Shown here: positions 9,242 through 18,749 of the stretch, piece by piece
Numbering within the stretch: position 1 is the first letter of the stretch
Layout of the letters: each line of letters begins with the position of its first letter
Source: Micavibrio aeruginosavorus EPB
GTDB taxonomy: Bacteria > Pseudomonadota > Alphaproteobacteria > Micavibrionales > Micavibrionaceae
Length of the DNA: 64,000 nt
Assembly (NCBI RefSeq): GCF_000348745.1
Contig: NC_020812.1
Coordinates: forward strand, 1,435,444-1,499,443
Direction: 5' to 3'
Notes under the pieces: generated by a model
Seen by the model: only the letters and a program-made list of their open reading frames with translations
The model's database searches: none
What the model was told of the DNA's origin: nothing
Made by a program: the position numbers and the translations under genes

Positions 9242-10267
9242 ATGACAACCAAAAAAACCAAGACTGGAACCTCCGCGTCTGCATCCACGGGCGGCGCGTA
9301 CGAGATGGAGAGCCTGACGGCCAACCACCCGCATTACACCACTATTCCCGATGCATGGTTCGATGTGCGCGAAACATTCGGGCTGGATATTGACTGGCAG
9401 GTGCCGGGTTTTTCCGTCGAGCACCCGAACGTGCCCGCGCGCGATGAAACCTATCAATTCGACCATGACACCACGCTGGCCATTCTGGCCGGGTTTGCAC
9501 ATAACCGCCGCGTGATGATTCAGGGCTATCACGGCACCGGGAAATCCACCCATATTGAACAGGTCGCCGCGCGCCTGAACTGGCCGTGCGTGCGCATCAA
9601 CCTGGATTCCCACGTCAGCCGCCTCGATTTGCTGGGCAAAGACATGATCGTCCTGAAAGACGGGCAACAGGTCACCGAATTTAAACAAGGCATTTTGCCG
9701 TGGGCATTGCAAAACCCCGTCGCCTTGGTGTTCGACGAATATGACGCGGGCCGCCCGGACGTAATGTTCGTGATCCAGCGCGTGCTGGAAGCCGAGGGCA
9801 AGCTGACCCTGCTCGACCAGAATACGGTGATCCGCCCGCACCCGGCCTTCCGCCTGTTTTCCACGGCCAATACGATTGGGCTGGGTGACACCACGGGGCT
9901 GTATCACGGCACACAACAGATCAACCAGGGCCAGATGGACCGTTGGAACGTCATCGTCACACTGAACTACCTGCCGCATGATGATGAGGTCAAAATCGTC
10001 CTCGCCAAAATGCCTGGACTCGACAAGGACGAAGTTGGCTCCATGGTTCGTCTGGCCGATATGACGCGGCAAGGATTCATCAACGGCGATCTGTCCACCC
10101 TGATGTCCCCGCGCACGGTTTTAAGCTGGGCCGAAAACAACAAAATTTTCAAGGACCGCGAGCTGGCCTTCCGCCTGTCATTCCTGAACAAATGCGATGA
10201 AACCGAACGTGGAACGGTAGCGGAATATTACCAACGGTGTTTTGGCGTTGACATCATTCAAAGATAA
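9242..10267 (+). CDS. cobS: Cobaltochelatase AAA+ subunit CobS
   Basis: AAA+ ATPase subunit (341 aa) of the aerobic cobaltochelatase, which with CobT drives CobN to insert cobalt into hydrogenobyrinate diamide during adenosylcobalamin synthesis. The Walker A motif is GYHGTGKS (95-102) and Walker B is [10 protein letters not shown] with D165 and E166; [11 protein letters not shown] is the sensor-1 region. Length and order match alphaproteobacterial CobS. The partner cobT follows after an inserted GIY-YIG gene and repeats. cobN and other corrin genes are absent from the window, and no cobalamin riboswitch is apparent upstream. A related CobS-like pair in non-producers remains possible. Confidence 0.9.
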   Translation: MTTKKTKTGTSASASTGGAYEMESLTANHPHYTTIPDAWFDVRETFGLDIDWQVPGFSVEHPNVPARDETYQFDHDTTLAILAGFAHNRRVMIQGYHGTGKSTHIEQVAARLNWPCVRINLDSHVSRLDLLGKDMIVLKDGQQVTEFKQGILPWALQNPVALVFDEYDAGRPDVMFVIQRVLEAEGKLTLLDQNTVIRPHPAFRLFSTANTIGLGDTTGLYHGTQQINQGQMDRWNVIVTLNYLPHDDEVKIVLAKMPGLDKDEVGSMVRLADMTRQGFINGDLSTLMSPRTVLSWAENNKIFKDRELAFRLSFLNKCDETERGTVAEYYQRCFGVDIIQR

Positions 10268-10342
10268 TATCCCTCACTCCGTCTGGGATGACACACCAGA
10301 TATTGTCATCCCGACAGAGCGTAGCGACGAGGGATCTCACCT
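10268..10342. repeat. Left flank of the GIY-YIG palindromic element
   Basis: Contains an inverted short half-unit (10268-10292), 10 bases, then a long half-unit (10303-10342) starting TGTCATCCCGACAGAGCG and ending GAGGGATCTCACCTT. The long half matches the reverse complement of 18244-18283 at 38 of 40 positions. Confidence 0.85.
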
Positions 10343-10356
10343 TAAAAGTAACGATA

Positions 10357-10641
10357 ATGAAAACTTATTACGTCTATATGCTTACAAATAACAATCACAA
10401 TGTTTTGTATATCGGCGTAACAAACAGTCTGGAACGGCGCATCGAAGAACATCGCCAAGGCATTGCAGATGGGTTTACGAAAAAATACAACGTGCGCAAA
10501 CTGATTTACATTGAATCCACAGAATCCATAGACGCTGCCATTGCGCGCGAAAAACAACTCAAGGGCTGGCGCAGGGAGAAGAAGGACGCGTTGGTAAACA
10601 GTAACAATCCGGAATGGAAAGATTTATCACTGGAATGGTAG
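10357..10641 (+). CDS. Small GIY-YIG nuclease-domain protein
   Basis: A 94-aa single-domain protein of the GIY-YIG endonuclease superfamily (UvrC/YhbQ-like). It shows YVYML (residues 5-9), LYIGVTN with YIG at 18-20, the conserved arginine R27 in LERRIEEH and glutamate E64 in [11 protein letters not shown], so the catalytic set looks complete. The ATG at 10357 fits the family start; the frame upstream runs into the repeat. It interrupts the cobS-cobT pair and is framed by half-units of a palindromic repeat that occurs elsewhere without a gene. A role in moving or maintaining that repeat is inferred from position. A stand-alone DNA-repair role is the alternative. Confidence 0.88.
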   Translation: MKTYYVYMLTNNNHNVLYIGVTNSLERRIEEHRQGIADGFTKKYNVRKLIYIESTESIDAAIAREKQLKGWRREKKDALVNSNNPEWKDLSLEW

Positions 10642-10643
10642 AG

Positions 10644-10671
10644 GAGATCCCTCACTCCGTTCGGGATGACA
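10644..10671. repeat. Right flank of the GIY-YIG palindromic element (short half-unit)
   Basis: GAGATCCCTCACTCCGTTCG then GGATGACA. It is the inverted short half-unit of the same repeat as 18205-18238 and starts 2 bases after the GIY-YIG stop codon. The frame of cobT reads open through it, but translation most likely starts later at 10683. Confidence 0.85.
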
Positions 10672-10682
10672 ATAAAAAAACA

Positions 10683-12542
10683 ATGACCCTCGACAAAGAC
10701 AAACAACGCGAACTGGATAAATTTAAAAACGCCACCGCATCCACCCTGCGAGCGATGGCGAAGGTTGCGGATGTTGAAGTGGCCTTTACCCCTGTTGAGG
10801 GCAGCGCCAAATCGTTGAGTCTGCCCAAGGCTGGAACGATGCGCCTGCCCTTGCCCGATGCCGCTATGTCGGTTCCATCGGTTGGGGTTACGCGGGGTCA
10901 GGCGGATGCCCGCGCCCTGCACTTACGCCACCACGATGCCGCCATTCACCGCCGTAATGCCCCACTGGATTTATCGGCACAGGCCGCGTTTGATGCGCTG
11001 GAACAGGCCCGGTTGGAATCCATCGGCATCCGCACCATGGCGGGTGTGGCGAAAAACCTGTCCGCATCATTGGAGGACACATGCCGCCGTCTGGGGTATG
11101 CCAATGCCCAAGCCCGCGAAAACACCAATCAGGCCGATGCCCTGCATATTCTGGCCCGCGCGGCCATGACAGGGGAAACATTGCCGCCCACCGCCGCGCA
11201 CGTTGCCAGCCTGTGGCGGGATTGGGTGCAGGACCGGCTGGGGCCGGATGGCCTGAACACACTGGCCGCCGCCATGGATGACCAGAAAACATTCGCGCGC
11301 GAAGTCAAACATCTGCTCGACCAACTGGACATGGATGCGGGCGATACGCCGCCAGACGACGACGACACCGACAGCGAGGATAACGAAGCCAACATGCCGT
11401 TATCCGGTGAAGAGGATGGCGACGCCGACGACGATCAATCCGATGCCGACGCCGAGGGATCAGACGCCCAGGAAGCGGGCGATGATTCCAGCGCCAAGGA
11501 CGATGCCCAAGCCGCCTTTGACGATCTGGATACCGAAAGCGCGCAAGCCGAAACAGAAGCCGAAAACCCCGGCCAAACCCGCACCAACCGGGATCAGGGA
11601 TATCAGCCGGGACCGGAAAACCCGTATCATATTTACACCGCCGCCTTCGATGAAATCGTCCGCGCCACGGAACTGGCGGATGATGAGGAACTGGATCGCC
11701 TGCGCGATATGCTGGATCGGCAATTGGCGCATTTACAGGGCGTGGTGACAAAACTGGCCAACCGCCTGCAACGCAAATTGATGGCCCGCCAACAACGCAG
11801 CTGGTTGTTCGATCAGGAAGAAGGCCAACTGGACGCCGCGCGTCTGGCCCGCATTGTCGCCAACCCCACCGTTCCGCTGTCGTTCAAGCAGGAAAAGGAA
11901 ACCGATTTCCGCGATACGGTCGTCACGTTGTTGATCGACAATTCCGGGTCGATGCGGGGCCGCCCGATTGCCATTGCCGCCATCTGCACCGATATTCTGG
12001 CCCGCACGCTGGAACGCTGCGGCGTGAAGACGGAAATTCTGGGCTTCACCACCCGCGCGTGGAAGGGCGGGAAATCCCGTGATGCGTGGGTGCAAAATGG
12101 CCGCCCGCCGCACCCCGGCCGCCTGAACGATTTGCGCCATATTATTTACAAGGCCGCCGATGAACCATGGCGCCGCACACGGAAAAATCTGGGCCTGATG
12201 TTGAAGGAAGGGCTGCTGAAAGAAAACATTGATGGCGAGGCCATCGTCTGGGCGCATAACCGTCTGGCCAAACGCCCGGAACAACGCAAAATCCTGATGG
12301 TGATTTCCGATGGTGCGCCGGTGGATGACTCCACTTTGTCCGTCAACCCGTCCAACATTCTGGAACAGGATTTGCGCAGCGTCATTTTCTGGATCGAAAA
12401 CGCATCCCCGGTCAAACTGACCGCCATCGGGATCGGGCACGATGTCACCCGGTATTACAAAACCGCCATGACCATCGCCGACGCCGACGAACTGGCCGCC
12501 GCTCTGATCCAACGGCTGGACCAGTTGTTTGACGAGAAATAA
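10683..12542 (+). CDS. cobT: Cobaltochelatase subunit CobT (VWA domain)
   Basis: A 619-aa CobT, the VWA-domain partner of CobS in the aerobic cobaltochelatase. The N-terminal half is helical; a strongly acidic Asp/Glu-rich linker lies around residues 220-310; the C-terminal VWA domain carries the MIDAS motif DNSGSMRG starting at D419, followed by [12 protein letters not shown] and a [10 protein letters not shown] segment. Start ATG 10683 ([14 protein letters not shown]) is preferred over the upstream frame, which is repeat DNA. It is separated from cobS by about 415 bases of insertion, so it may depend on read-through or its own promoter. A double-hairpin repeat follows the stop. Confidence 0.9.
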   Translation: MTLDKDKQRELDKFKNATASTLRAMAKVADVEVAFTPVEGSAKSLSLPKAGTMRLPLPDAAMSVPSVGVTRGQADARALHLRHHDAAIHRRNAPLDLSAQAAFDALEQARLESIGIRTMAGVAKNLSASLEDTCRRLGYANAQARENTNQADALHILARAAMTGETLPPTAAHVASLWRDWVQDRLGPDGLNTLAAAMDDQKTFAREVKHLLDQLDMDAGDTPPDDDDTDSEDNEANMPLSGEEDGDADDDQSDADAEGSDAQEAGDDSSAKDDAQAAFDDLDTESAQAETEAENPGQTRTNRDQGYQPGPENPYHIYTAAFDEIVRATELADDEELDRLRDMLDRQLAHLQGVVTKLANRLQRKLMARQQRSWLFDQEEGQLDAARLARIVANPTVPLSFKQEKETDFRDTVVTLLIDNSGSMRGRPIAIAAICTDILARTLERCGVKTEILGFTTRAWKGGKSRDAWVQNGRPPHPGRLNDLRHIIYKAADEPWRRTRKNLGLMLKEGLLKENIDGEAIVWAHNRLAKRPEQRKILMVISDGAPVDDSTLSVNPSNILEQDLRSVIFWIENASPVKLTAIGIGHDVTRYYKTAMTIADADELAAALIQRLDQLFDEK

Positions 12543-12561
12543 CAGCCCCCGCCCTTCCATT

Positions 12562-12631
12562 CGTCACCCCGGCGCAGGCCGGGGTCTTCGTCCATTATGG
12601 CTGGAAGATCCCGGCTTTCGCCGGGATGACG
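12562..12631. repeat. Double-hairpin extragenic repeat (GTCAT family, copy 1)
   Basis: Two hairpins face each other. GTCACCCCGG-cgcag-CCGGGG occupies about 12563-12584 and CCCGG-ctttcg-CCGGGATGAC about 12610-12630. It is related to the copies at 28027, 50693 and 60246 and lies between cobT and hisS, where it could also stop transcription. Confidence 0.8.
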
Positions 12632-12690
12632 GTTGTGTTTTGGGCTTCGCCCCCTAGCCATTCCCCGCCAAATCGTCTAAAAATACCACT

Positions 12691-14049
12691 ATGAGCACAG
12701 ATACAAAAAAACAGATTTATAAACCCCGCCCCGTCACCGGATTCCCCGAATGGCTTCCCGAAGTCCGTTTGGTGGAACAGCAATGGTTCGACCATATCCG
12801 CCGGGTGTTTGAATCCTATGGCTTCTGCTCCATCGAAACGCCGAGCGTGGAGGAACTGGACGTCCTGCGCGCCAAGGGCGAAGTGGACAAGGAAATTTAC
12901 GTCATCGAACGCCTGCACAAGGATGACAACGAAAAATCCGACGCGCGTCTGGCCCTGCACTTTGACCAGACGGTCCCGCTGGCGCGTTACGTCGCGCAGA
13001 ATTTCAATGAACTGGTTTTCCCGTTCAAACGGTACCAGATGCAACGCGTCTGGCGCGGCGAACGCCCCCAGGCCGGACGCTTCCGCGAATTTTACCAATG
13101 CGATATCGATGTGATCGGCATCGACACCCTGCCCCTGCATTTCGACGCCGAAATGCCCGCCATTATGTGGGAGGTCATGAACGGCCTGCCGGGGATGGAG
13201 AATGAGAAAATTCAGGTCCGCGTCAACAACCGCAAAATCTGGCTGGGCATGCTGGACGGTATTCAAACCAGCGATGCGGCCCAAGTCATGCGCACCATCG
13301 ACAAGTTGGAAAAAATCGGCGTCGACGCCGTTCGCAAAATTTTGATGACCGAATTGGGTGTGTCCGATGCACACGCCGATGCCGTTTTGAAACTGGCGCA
13401 ATTCAAAGCCACACCGAAAACCATCGCCACGCTGGCCCAAACCGTTCCGGCGGCCAACGCCCTGATGGAAGAAGGCATTAACGAGCTGACAGCGGTGATG
13501 AATAATCTGTCCCACCTGCCCGATGGCGCAGTGGTGGCCGATATGGCCATTGTGCGCGGCCTCGATTACTACACCGGCACCGTGTACGAAACCGTGTTCG
13601 TTGATGATCCGGGGTATGGGTCCATCTGCTCCGGCGGGCGGTATGATGATCTGGCGGGGTCGTATATCAACAAAAACCTGCCGGGCGTGGGTATTTCGGT
13701 TGGGTTCTCCCGCCTGTTTGCCCGCATGGTGGATCAGAAGAAAATTGATATCACCCGCAAATCCCCGGCACATATCCTGCTGGTGATGAATGCGGAGGAA
13801 CGCCGTGGTGAGATTGCCAAGACGGCGCAAGCCCTGCGTGCCCGTGGGTTCAACGTTGAAATGTACCACGCCGCAAAAAAAATTCCGGACCAGTTGAAAT
13901 ACGCCAGCCGCAAGGGCATTCCCTTCGTCTGGTTCGCGGAAGAAGACGGAACCCATCAGGTGAAAAACATGTCATCCGGTGAACAAACCAAAACCGACCC
14001 GCAAAGCTGGGTCCTGCCGGAAGGATATGCACGTCATGAAGCGGCTTAA
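12691..14049 (+). CDS. hisS: Histidyl-tRNA synthetase
   Basis: Class II histidyl-tRNA synthetase (452 aa), which charges tRNA-His with histidine in the cytoplasm. Near the N-terminus it has the motif-1 region and PVTGFPEWLPEVR. Motif 2 is MQRVWRGERPQAGRFREFYQ (about 117-136). The histidine-specific RGLDYYTGTVYE lies near 288-299, and motif 3 is in GVGISVGFSRLFARM. The C-terminal anticodon-binding domain starts near HILLVMNAEERR. It is the normal family length. No strong ribosome site is visible before ATG 12691. The stop overlaps the start of the downstream periplasmic protein gene. Confidence 0.95.
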   Translation: MSTDTKKQIYKPRPVTGFPEWLPEVRLVEQQWFDHIRRVFESYGFCSIETPSVEELDVLRAKGEVDKEIYVIERLHKDDNEKSDARLALHFDQTVPLARYVAQNFNELVFPFKRYQMQRVWRGERPQAGRFREFYQCDIDVIGIDTLPLHFDAEMPAIMWEVMNGLPGMENEKIQVRVNNRKIWLGMLDGIQTSDAAQVMRTIDKLEKIGVDAVRKILMTELGVSDAHADAVLKLAQFKATPKTIATLAQTVPAANALMEEGINELTAVMNNLSHLPDGAVVADMAIVRGLDYYTGTVYETVFVDDPGYGSICSGGRYDDLAGSYINKNLPGVGISVGFSRLFARMVDQKKIDITRKSPAHILLVMNAEERRGEIAKTAQALRARGFNVEMYHAAKKIPDQLKYASRKGIPFVWFAEEDGTHQVKNMSSGEQTKTDPQSWVLPEGYARHEAA

Positions 14050-14668
14050 ATTCGCACTGTTGTCACTGGGTATCCTGCCTGCTCTGCACAGTGCGGCCAT
14101 CGCCGCCGATTACACATTCGCGCCCAACGGCTGCGAATTCGCCATGAATTTCCCCGAACAACCGACCAGCGCCGAACGCTGCGATCCCGCCGCGCCGACG
14201 CAATGCACACATTCATCCGTGTTTGTGAAAGTCTACGGCATGGATTCATCCATGCGCATCACCGCCACGTGCAGCCCGGCCGAAGACGACATGCTGAAAC
14301 GCTATAGCGGCGATGTCATGCGCTTCACGCTGGAAAGCATGGCCAAGGGCAACGCCAAGACATACGAAACCGGGTTCAACGACCTGGGCACGGCGAAGCA
14401 AGCCATCCTGCTGGGCAGCACCCCGAATGACCATGACGGCGAAGACGTGTATATGGCCCAACTCTGGATCGGCGAAAAATCGGTCCTGACGGTCGAGGGC
14501 GTCTTAACCGGCGTACAAACCCCGGACAGCGACAGCATATTCACCGGAATTATGAAAAGCATTAAGCGCGCCGCCGCCGAAGCGCCCGCAGCAAAAGCAG
14601 ACGAAGAGTCTGAAAAGAAAGATAAAAAAGAAGACGAAACAAAAACGGACGAAACCGCGGAAGAATAA
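14036..14668 (+). CDS. Putative periplasmic protein of unknown function
   Basis: A 210-aa protein with a signal peptide (basic MKRLK, hydrophobic core, cleavage around AIA-AD). The mature part has four cysteines (NGCEF, ERCDP, QCTHSS, TATCSP), suggesting disulphides in the periplasm. The last 35 residues are Lys/Glu/Asp-rich and look disordered. ATG 14036 is chosen because AAGGA lies 10 bases upstream; ATG 14027 is the alternative. The gene overlaps hisS by 14 bases and is therefore probably co-transcribed with it. I do not recognise the family. Confidence 0.75.
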   Translation: MKRLKFALLSLGILPALHSAAIAADYTFAPNGCEFAMNFPEQPTSAERCDPAAPTQCTHSSVFVKVYGMDSSMRITATCSPAEDDMLKRYSGDVMRFTLESMAKGNAKTYETGFNDLGTAKQAILLGSTPNDHDGEDVYMAQLWIGEKSVLTVEGVLTGVQTPDSDSIFTGIMKSIKRAAAEAPAAKADEESEKKDKKEDETKTDETAEE

Positions 14669-14746
14669 CCCGGCCTTTGCCCCGCTTTTTGGCCTGTGCT
14701 ACTCTCTCCCTGCTTTCAAAAACAATGAAACAGGAGAGGACGCACC

Positions 14747-15757
14747 ATGAGCGCGGACCCCGTACAATTAAAGCCCGTTGCCCAACAAAAGGGCAAAACC
14801 ATTCCCAACACCCATCCGCGCAATGACGGCATGAAACTCGATCTGTCGGTGATCGAGGACATCCGCATGAATTTGAGCGCGATTGAACAGCGCACCGCCA
14901 CATTGTCGGGCCGCCGCAGTGTGAAGAAGGACTGGCAAGCCGCCTGGCTGCTGAAATCCATCACCTGTATGGACTTGACCACCCTGTCGGGTGATGACAC
15001 GCCGGACCGCGTCAAACGCCTGTGCGCCAAGGCCGCCAACCCGGTGCGCGCCGATTTGCTGGACGCTATTGGTTTTACCAAACCGCTGCACACCGGTGCC
15101 GTGTGCGTGTATCACGCCATGGTGCCCACCGCCGTGAAGGCATTGGAAGGCACAGATATTCCCGTGGCCGCCGTATCCACCGGCTTCCCGCACGGCCTGT
15201 CGCCGATGTCGACGAAGTTGCAGGAAATTCGCGAAAGCGTGGCGGCTGGCGCAAAAGAAATTGATATCGTTATCACGCGCCAATACGTCCTGACCCAGAA
15301 TTGGGACGCGTTGTATGATGAAATGAAACAATACCGCGATGCGTGCGGTGATGCGCGGATCAAGGCCATTCTGGCCGTTGGTGAATTGGCCACCATGCGC
15401 AACATCGCCAAAGCCAGCATGGTGTGCATGATGGCGGGTGCCGATTTCATCAAAACATCCACGGGCAAGGAAGCCACCAACGCCAATTTGAACAACACCC
15501 TGGCCATGATACGCATGATCCGCCAGTACCAAACCATGACCGGGTTCAAGGTCGGTTATAAACCGGCGGGCGGCATTTCCAAGGCAAAGGATGCCTTGAT
15601 GTATCAAGCCCTGATGAAAGACGAACTGGGCCGCGAATGGTTGGAACCCGAATTGTTCCGCTTTGGCGTATCTTCCCTACTGGGCGATGTTGAACGCCAG
15701 ATCGAACATTTCGTCACCGGGCATTACAGCGCGTCAAACCGCCACCCCATCGGTTAA
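14747..15757 (+). CDS. deoC: Deoxyribose-phosphate aldolase
   Basis: Class I aldolase (336 aa) that cleaves 2-deoxyribose-5-phosphate to acetaldehyde and glyceraldehyde-3-phosphate in deoxynucleoside catabolism. The Schiff-base lysine is K236 in ADFIKTSTGK and the second active-site lysine is K272 in VGYKPAGGISKA; the phosphate-binding segments GFPHG and AVSTG are present. It is of the longer DeoC type, with an N-terminal extension of about 60-70 residues. An AGGAGAGGA ribosome site precedes ATG 14747. The downstream aldehyde dehydrogenase gene starts 18 bases after the stop; it could oxidise the acetaldehyde released by DeoC. Confidence 0.93.
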   Translation: MSADPVQLKPVAQQKGKTIPNTHPRNDGMKLDLSVIEDIRMNLSAIEQRTATLSGRRSVKKDWQAAWLLKSITCMDLTTLSGDDTPDRVKRLCAKAANPVRADLLDAIGFTKPLHTGAVCVYHAMVPTAVKALEGTDIPVAAVSTGFPHGLSPMSTKLQEIRESVAAGAKEIDIVITRQYVLTQNWDALYDEMKQYRDACGDARIKAILAVGELATMRNIAKASMVCMMAGADFIKTSTGKEATNANLNNTLAMIRMIRQYQTMTGFKVGYKPAGGISKAKDALMYQALMKDELGREWLEPELFRFGVSSLLGDVERQIEHFVTGHYSASNRHPIG

Positions 15758-15775
15758 TTCACAAGGATTTACATC

Positions 15776-18190
15776 ATGACCAAAGTTGCAGAGATTTTTG
15801 AAACCATGGAATACGGCCCGGCCCCGGAAGATGACAAACCCGCCCGCGCGTGGATTGACCAACGTGGCGGAAAATTCGTGTCGTTCATCAACGGGAAATT
15901 CGTTTCACCGGAGAAAGCGACATGGTTCCCCTCCGAAAACCCGGCCACGGGCGAGAAATTGGGCCAAGTTTACCAATCAACGCAGAAAGATGTGGATGCC
16001 GCGGTTCGGTGCGCCCGCGCCGCGCAAGAAGGTTGGGCCGCCCTGCCCGGTTTTGAACGGGCGAAATATCTATATGCCATCACACGCCTGATGCAGAAAC
16101 ATGCGCGCCTGTTCGCTGTGCTGGAAACACTGGACAACGGCAAACCCATCCGCGAAAGCCGCGATGTCGATGTGCCCGCCGCCACCGCCCATTTCCATCA
16201 CCATGCCGGATGGGCGCAGATCATGGATGATGAGTTTGACGGGTACGAACCCTATGGCGTCGCCGGGCAGATTATTCCGTGGAACTTCCCGTTATTGATG
16301 TTGGCATGGAAAGTGGCCCCGGCCCTGGCCACCGGGAACACGGTTGTTTTGAAACCCGCCGAACAAACCAACCTGACCGCGCAATTATTCGCGGACATCT
16401 GTGTTGAGGCTGGATTGCCCAAAGGCGTATTCAACCTGGTCACCGGTGATGGCAAAGTGGGCGCGATGATCGTGGCCCATGACGGTATCGACAAACTGGC
16501 CTTCACCGGGTCCACCGACATTGGTCGTTTGATCCGCAAAGAATCCGCCGGATCGGGCAAAGCCCTGACGCTGGAGCTGGGCGGCAAATCCCCCTATATC
16601 GTGTTTGACGATGCCGATATTGACTCCGCGGTTGAGGGGCTGGTCGATGCCATCTGGTTCAACCAGGGCGAGGTCTGCTGCGCGGGCTCTCGCCTGTTGG
16701 TGCAGGAAAGCATTTATGCCAGCTTCGTTGAAAAACTGAAACGCCGCATGCAGAATTTGCGCGTGGGCAACCCGATGGATAAATGCGTCGATCTGGGCGC
16801 CGTGGTGGACAAAACCCAACTGGACCGCATCACCACACTGGTGGACAAGGCCGTGAAAGATGGTGCCGAGATTTATCAGGTCAAGGATGCGTGCCCGACA
16901 AAGGGGTGTTTCTATCCCCCCACCATCCTGACCAACGTGGAACCAAGCGACGAGATTGCACAGATCGAAGTCTTCGGTCCGGTCCTGTCCGTCATTTCCT
17001 TCCGCAATCAACAAGACGCGGTGGCGATTGCCAACAACACCCGCTTCGGCCTTGCCGCCACGGTGTGGACGGAAAACATCAACATGGCGCTGGAAATGGC
17101 CCCGGCGATCAAGGCCGGGGTGGTCTGGATCAACTCCTCCAACCGTTTCTATGCCGGATGTGGATTTGGCGGATACCGTGAATCCGGTTATGGCCGCGAA
17201 GGTGGGAAAGAGGGGCTGTATGCCTATCTGAAGCCATCCTACATCAACGACCTGTCCGAACCCGCGCCGCGCAAAGCCGTGAAGGCCAAAGCCGCCGCAC
17301 ACAGTGAGGGCGTCGCCACCATCGACCGCACCGCCAAAAACTATATCGGCGGCAAGCAAAAACGCCCCGACGGCAATTATTCGATGAAAATCGTGTCCCC
17401 GTCTGGCGTCATGGTGGGCGAAGTTGGCGAAGGCAACCGGAAAGACATCCGTGACGCGGTGGAAGCCGCCAGCGGTGCCGCCGCCGGATGGGCCAAGGCC
17501 ACGCCGTTTAATCGCGGCCAAATCCTGTACTACATCGCCGAGAATTTGAGCGCGCGCGCCGATGAATTTGTCGCTCGCATCAAATCTATGACCGATTGCA
17601 CACCGGCCGCGGCGAAGAAAGAAGTCGAACTGGCCATCCAACGCCTGTTCTACTACGCCGGATGGACGGACAAGCATGATGGCGCGGTTCATACCCCACC
17701 GCTGCGTGGTGTCACGCTGGCGATGAACGAACCGATTGGCGTGATGGGTCTTGTCTGCCCGGATGACCAGCCGTTCCTGTCCTTTATCTCGCTGGTCGCT
17801 CCGGCGATTGCGATGGGCAATGCGTGCGTTGTGGTTCCGTCCAGCCTTTACCCGCTGGCCGCGAGCGATTTTTATCAGGTGCTGGAAACATCGGACGTAC
17901 CGGGCGGCGTGATCAACATCGTTACGGGCGACCGTGCCACGCTGACCAAAACAATCGCCGAACATGACGGCGTGGATGCGATTTGGTATTTCGGTGCGGA
18001 TGACGGGTCGGAATTTGTCGAAGCCGCATCGGTCAGCAACCTGAAACAAACATGGTGCGATTACGGCCTGGCCCGCGACTGGACCAAATCGGCACAGGCC
18101 CAGGGCCGCGAATATTTACGCCGCGCAACACAGGTGAAAAACATCTGGGTGCCCTATGGCGAAAGCAGTGGCGGCGGCGGCGGGTACTAA
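15776..18190 (+). CDS. Two-domain aldehyde dehydrogenase, ALDH16 type
   Basis: An 804-aa NAD(P)-dependent aldehyde dehydrogenase with two ALDH modules. The first (about 20-495) is complete: PWNFPLLMLAWK cofactor motif, FTGSTDIGR, general base E267 in LELGGKSP and nucleophile C301 in NQGEVCCAGSR. The second (about 520-790) resembles an ALDH N-terminal half, with PIGVMGLVCPDDQPFLSF and VTGDRATL, but has no equivalent Glu/Cys active site and ends in a Gly-rich tail. That domain plan is the ALDH16 family, in which the C-terminal domain is non-catalytic; bacterial members keep the cysteine. It lies 18 bases after deoC in one operon, which fits a role in acetaldehyde or sugar-aldehyde oxidation (inference). 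Confidence 0.88.
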   Translation: MTKVAEIFETMEYGPAPEDDKPARAWIDQRGGKFVSFINGKFVSPEKATWFPSENPATGEKLGQVYQSTQKDVDAAVRCARAAQEGWAALPGFERAKYLYAITRLMQKHARLFAVLETLDNGKPIRESRDVDVPAATAHFHHHAGWAQIMDDEFDGYEPYGVAGQIIPWNFPLLMLAWKVAPALATGNTVVLKPAEQTNLTAQLFADICVEAGLPKGVFNLVTGDGKVGAMIVAHDGIDKLAFTGSTDIGRLIRKESAGSGKALTLELGGKSPYIVFDDADIDSAVEGLVDAIWFNQGEVCCAGSRLLVQESIYASFVEKLKRRMQNLRVGNPMDKCVDLGAVVDKTQLDRITTLVDKAVKDGAEIYQVKDACPTKGCFYPPTILTNVEPSDEIAQIEVFGPVLSVISFRNQQDAVAIANNTRFGLAATVWTENINMALEMAPAIKAGVVWINSSNRFYAGCGFGGYRESGYGREGGKEGLYAYLKPSYINDLSEPAPRKAVKAKAAAHSEGVATIDRTAKNYIGGKQKRPDGNYSMKIVSPSGVMVGEVGEGNRKDIRDAVEAASGAAAGWAKATPFNRGQILYYIAENLSARADEFVARIKSMTDCTPAAAKKEVELAIQRLFYYAGWTDKHDGAVHTPPLRGVTLAMNEPIGVMGLVCPDDQPFLSFISLVAPAIAMGNACVVVPSSLYPLAASDFYQVLETSDVPGGVINIVTGDRATLTKTIAEHDGVDAIWYFGADDGSEFVEAASVSNLKQTWCDYGLARDWTKSAQAQGREYLRRATQVKNIWVPYGESSGGGGGY

Positions 18191-18202
18191 CCCTCAACCT
18201 CT

Positions 18203-18285
18203 ATTGTCATCCCGAATGAACATGAGGGATCTCACCTTTGCCCAAGGTGAGATCCCTCGTCGCTTTGCTCTGTCGGGATGACAAT
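18203..18285. repeat. Solo palindromic repeat matching the GIY-YIG flanks
   Basis: A short half-unit (18205-18238) and a long inverted half-unit (18244-18283) are joined by the 5-base loop TGCCC; inner arms GGGATCTCACCTT/AAGGTGAGATCCC and outer arms ATTGTCATCCCGA/TCGGGATGACAAT pair. Read on the minus strand, the order long half, apex, short half is the same as around the GIY-YIG gene at 10357-10641. Confidence 0.9.
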
Positions 18286-18388
18286 AAGGACTGGAATCCA
18301 CCATTTCCCATATCCTAAACTCAAAATTAACCCTTTTCAGGTGTAATGGGGGCACGGAACACAGGGGCTTCGGGGGAACGCAACGGCC

Positions 18389-18736
18389 ATGGCGACAGAT
18401 TTCGACTTTATCACAGGCGACGCCCACCCACGGCCCACGGCCATGCCCTACCCGTCTTTGGTTGAAAGCATGAACGTCAATCTGGTCGTCAACGACACCG
18501 GAAAAATCTTCATCCTGCACGACAAAAAATTTCCATGCGTCATGAACTGGGTCGAATACGACACCGACAGTGGCCAGCTGGCGCTGGTCGCCCATGACGG
18601 CACCATGATTGATTTCGGCATGATCATTCAGGCCCCCATCCGCAAACGCATGATGAACGCAACGGATATCAGCACTTTGCTGGTTGGCGACAACCGGATT
18701 GATGATTTCTACATTATGCCGCTGATTATTCGATAA
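18389..18736 (+). CDS. Conserved hypothetical protein
   Basis: A 115-aa soluble protein with no signal peptide or membrane segment. Features include FILHDKKFPCVMNWVEYD in the middle, a short beta-rich region LALVAHDGTMIDFGMII and the C-terminus DDFYIMPLIIR. A GGGGGAA sequence lies about 12 bases before ATG 18389. It is followed closely by another small unknown gene, with which it probably shares a transcript. I do not recognise the family. Confidence 0.7.
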   Translation: MATDFDFITGDAHPRPTAMPYPSLVESMNVNLVVNDTGKIFILHDKKFPCVMNWVEYDTDSGQLALVAHDGTMIDFGMIIQAPIRKRMMNATDISTLLVGDNRIDDFYIMPLIIR

Positions 18737-18749
18737 AACAGGTGATGTG

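Noticed and set aside
10614-10682. Longer N-terminus for cobT
   Set aside because: The extension is translated repeat DNA (28-base half-unit) and overlaps the GIY-YIG gene; CobT similarity begins at 10683.
10268-18285. CRISPR array made from the GTCATCCC repeats
   Set aside because: Repeats are palindromic, dispersed and lack regular spacers or cas genes.
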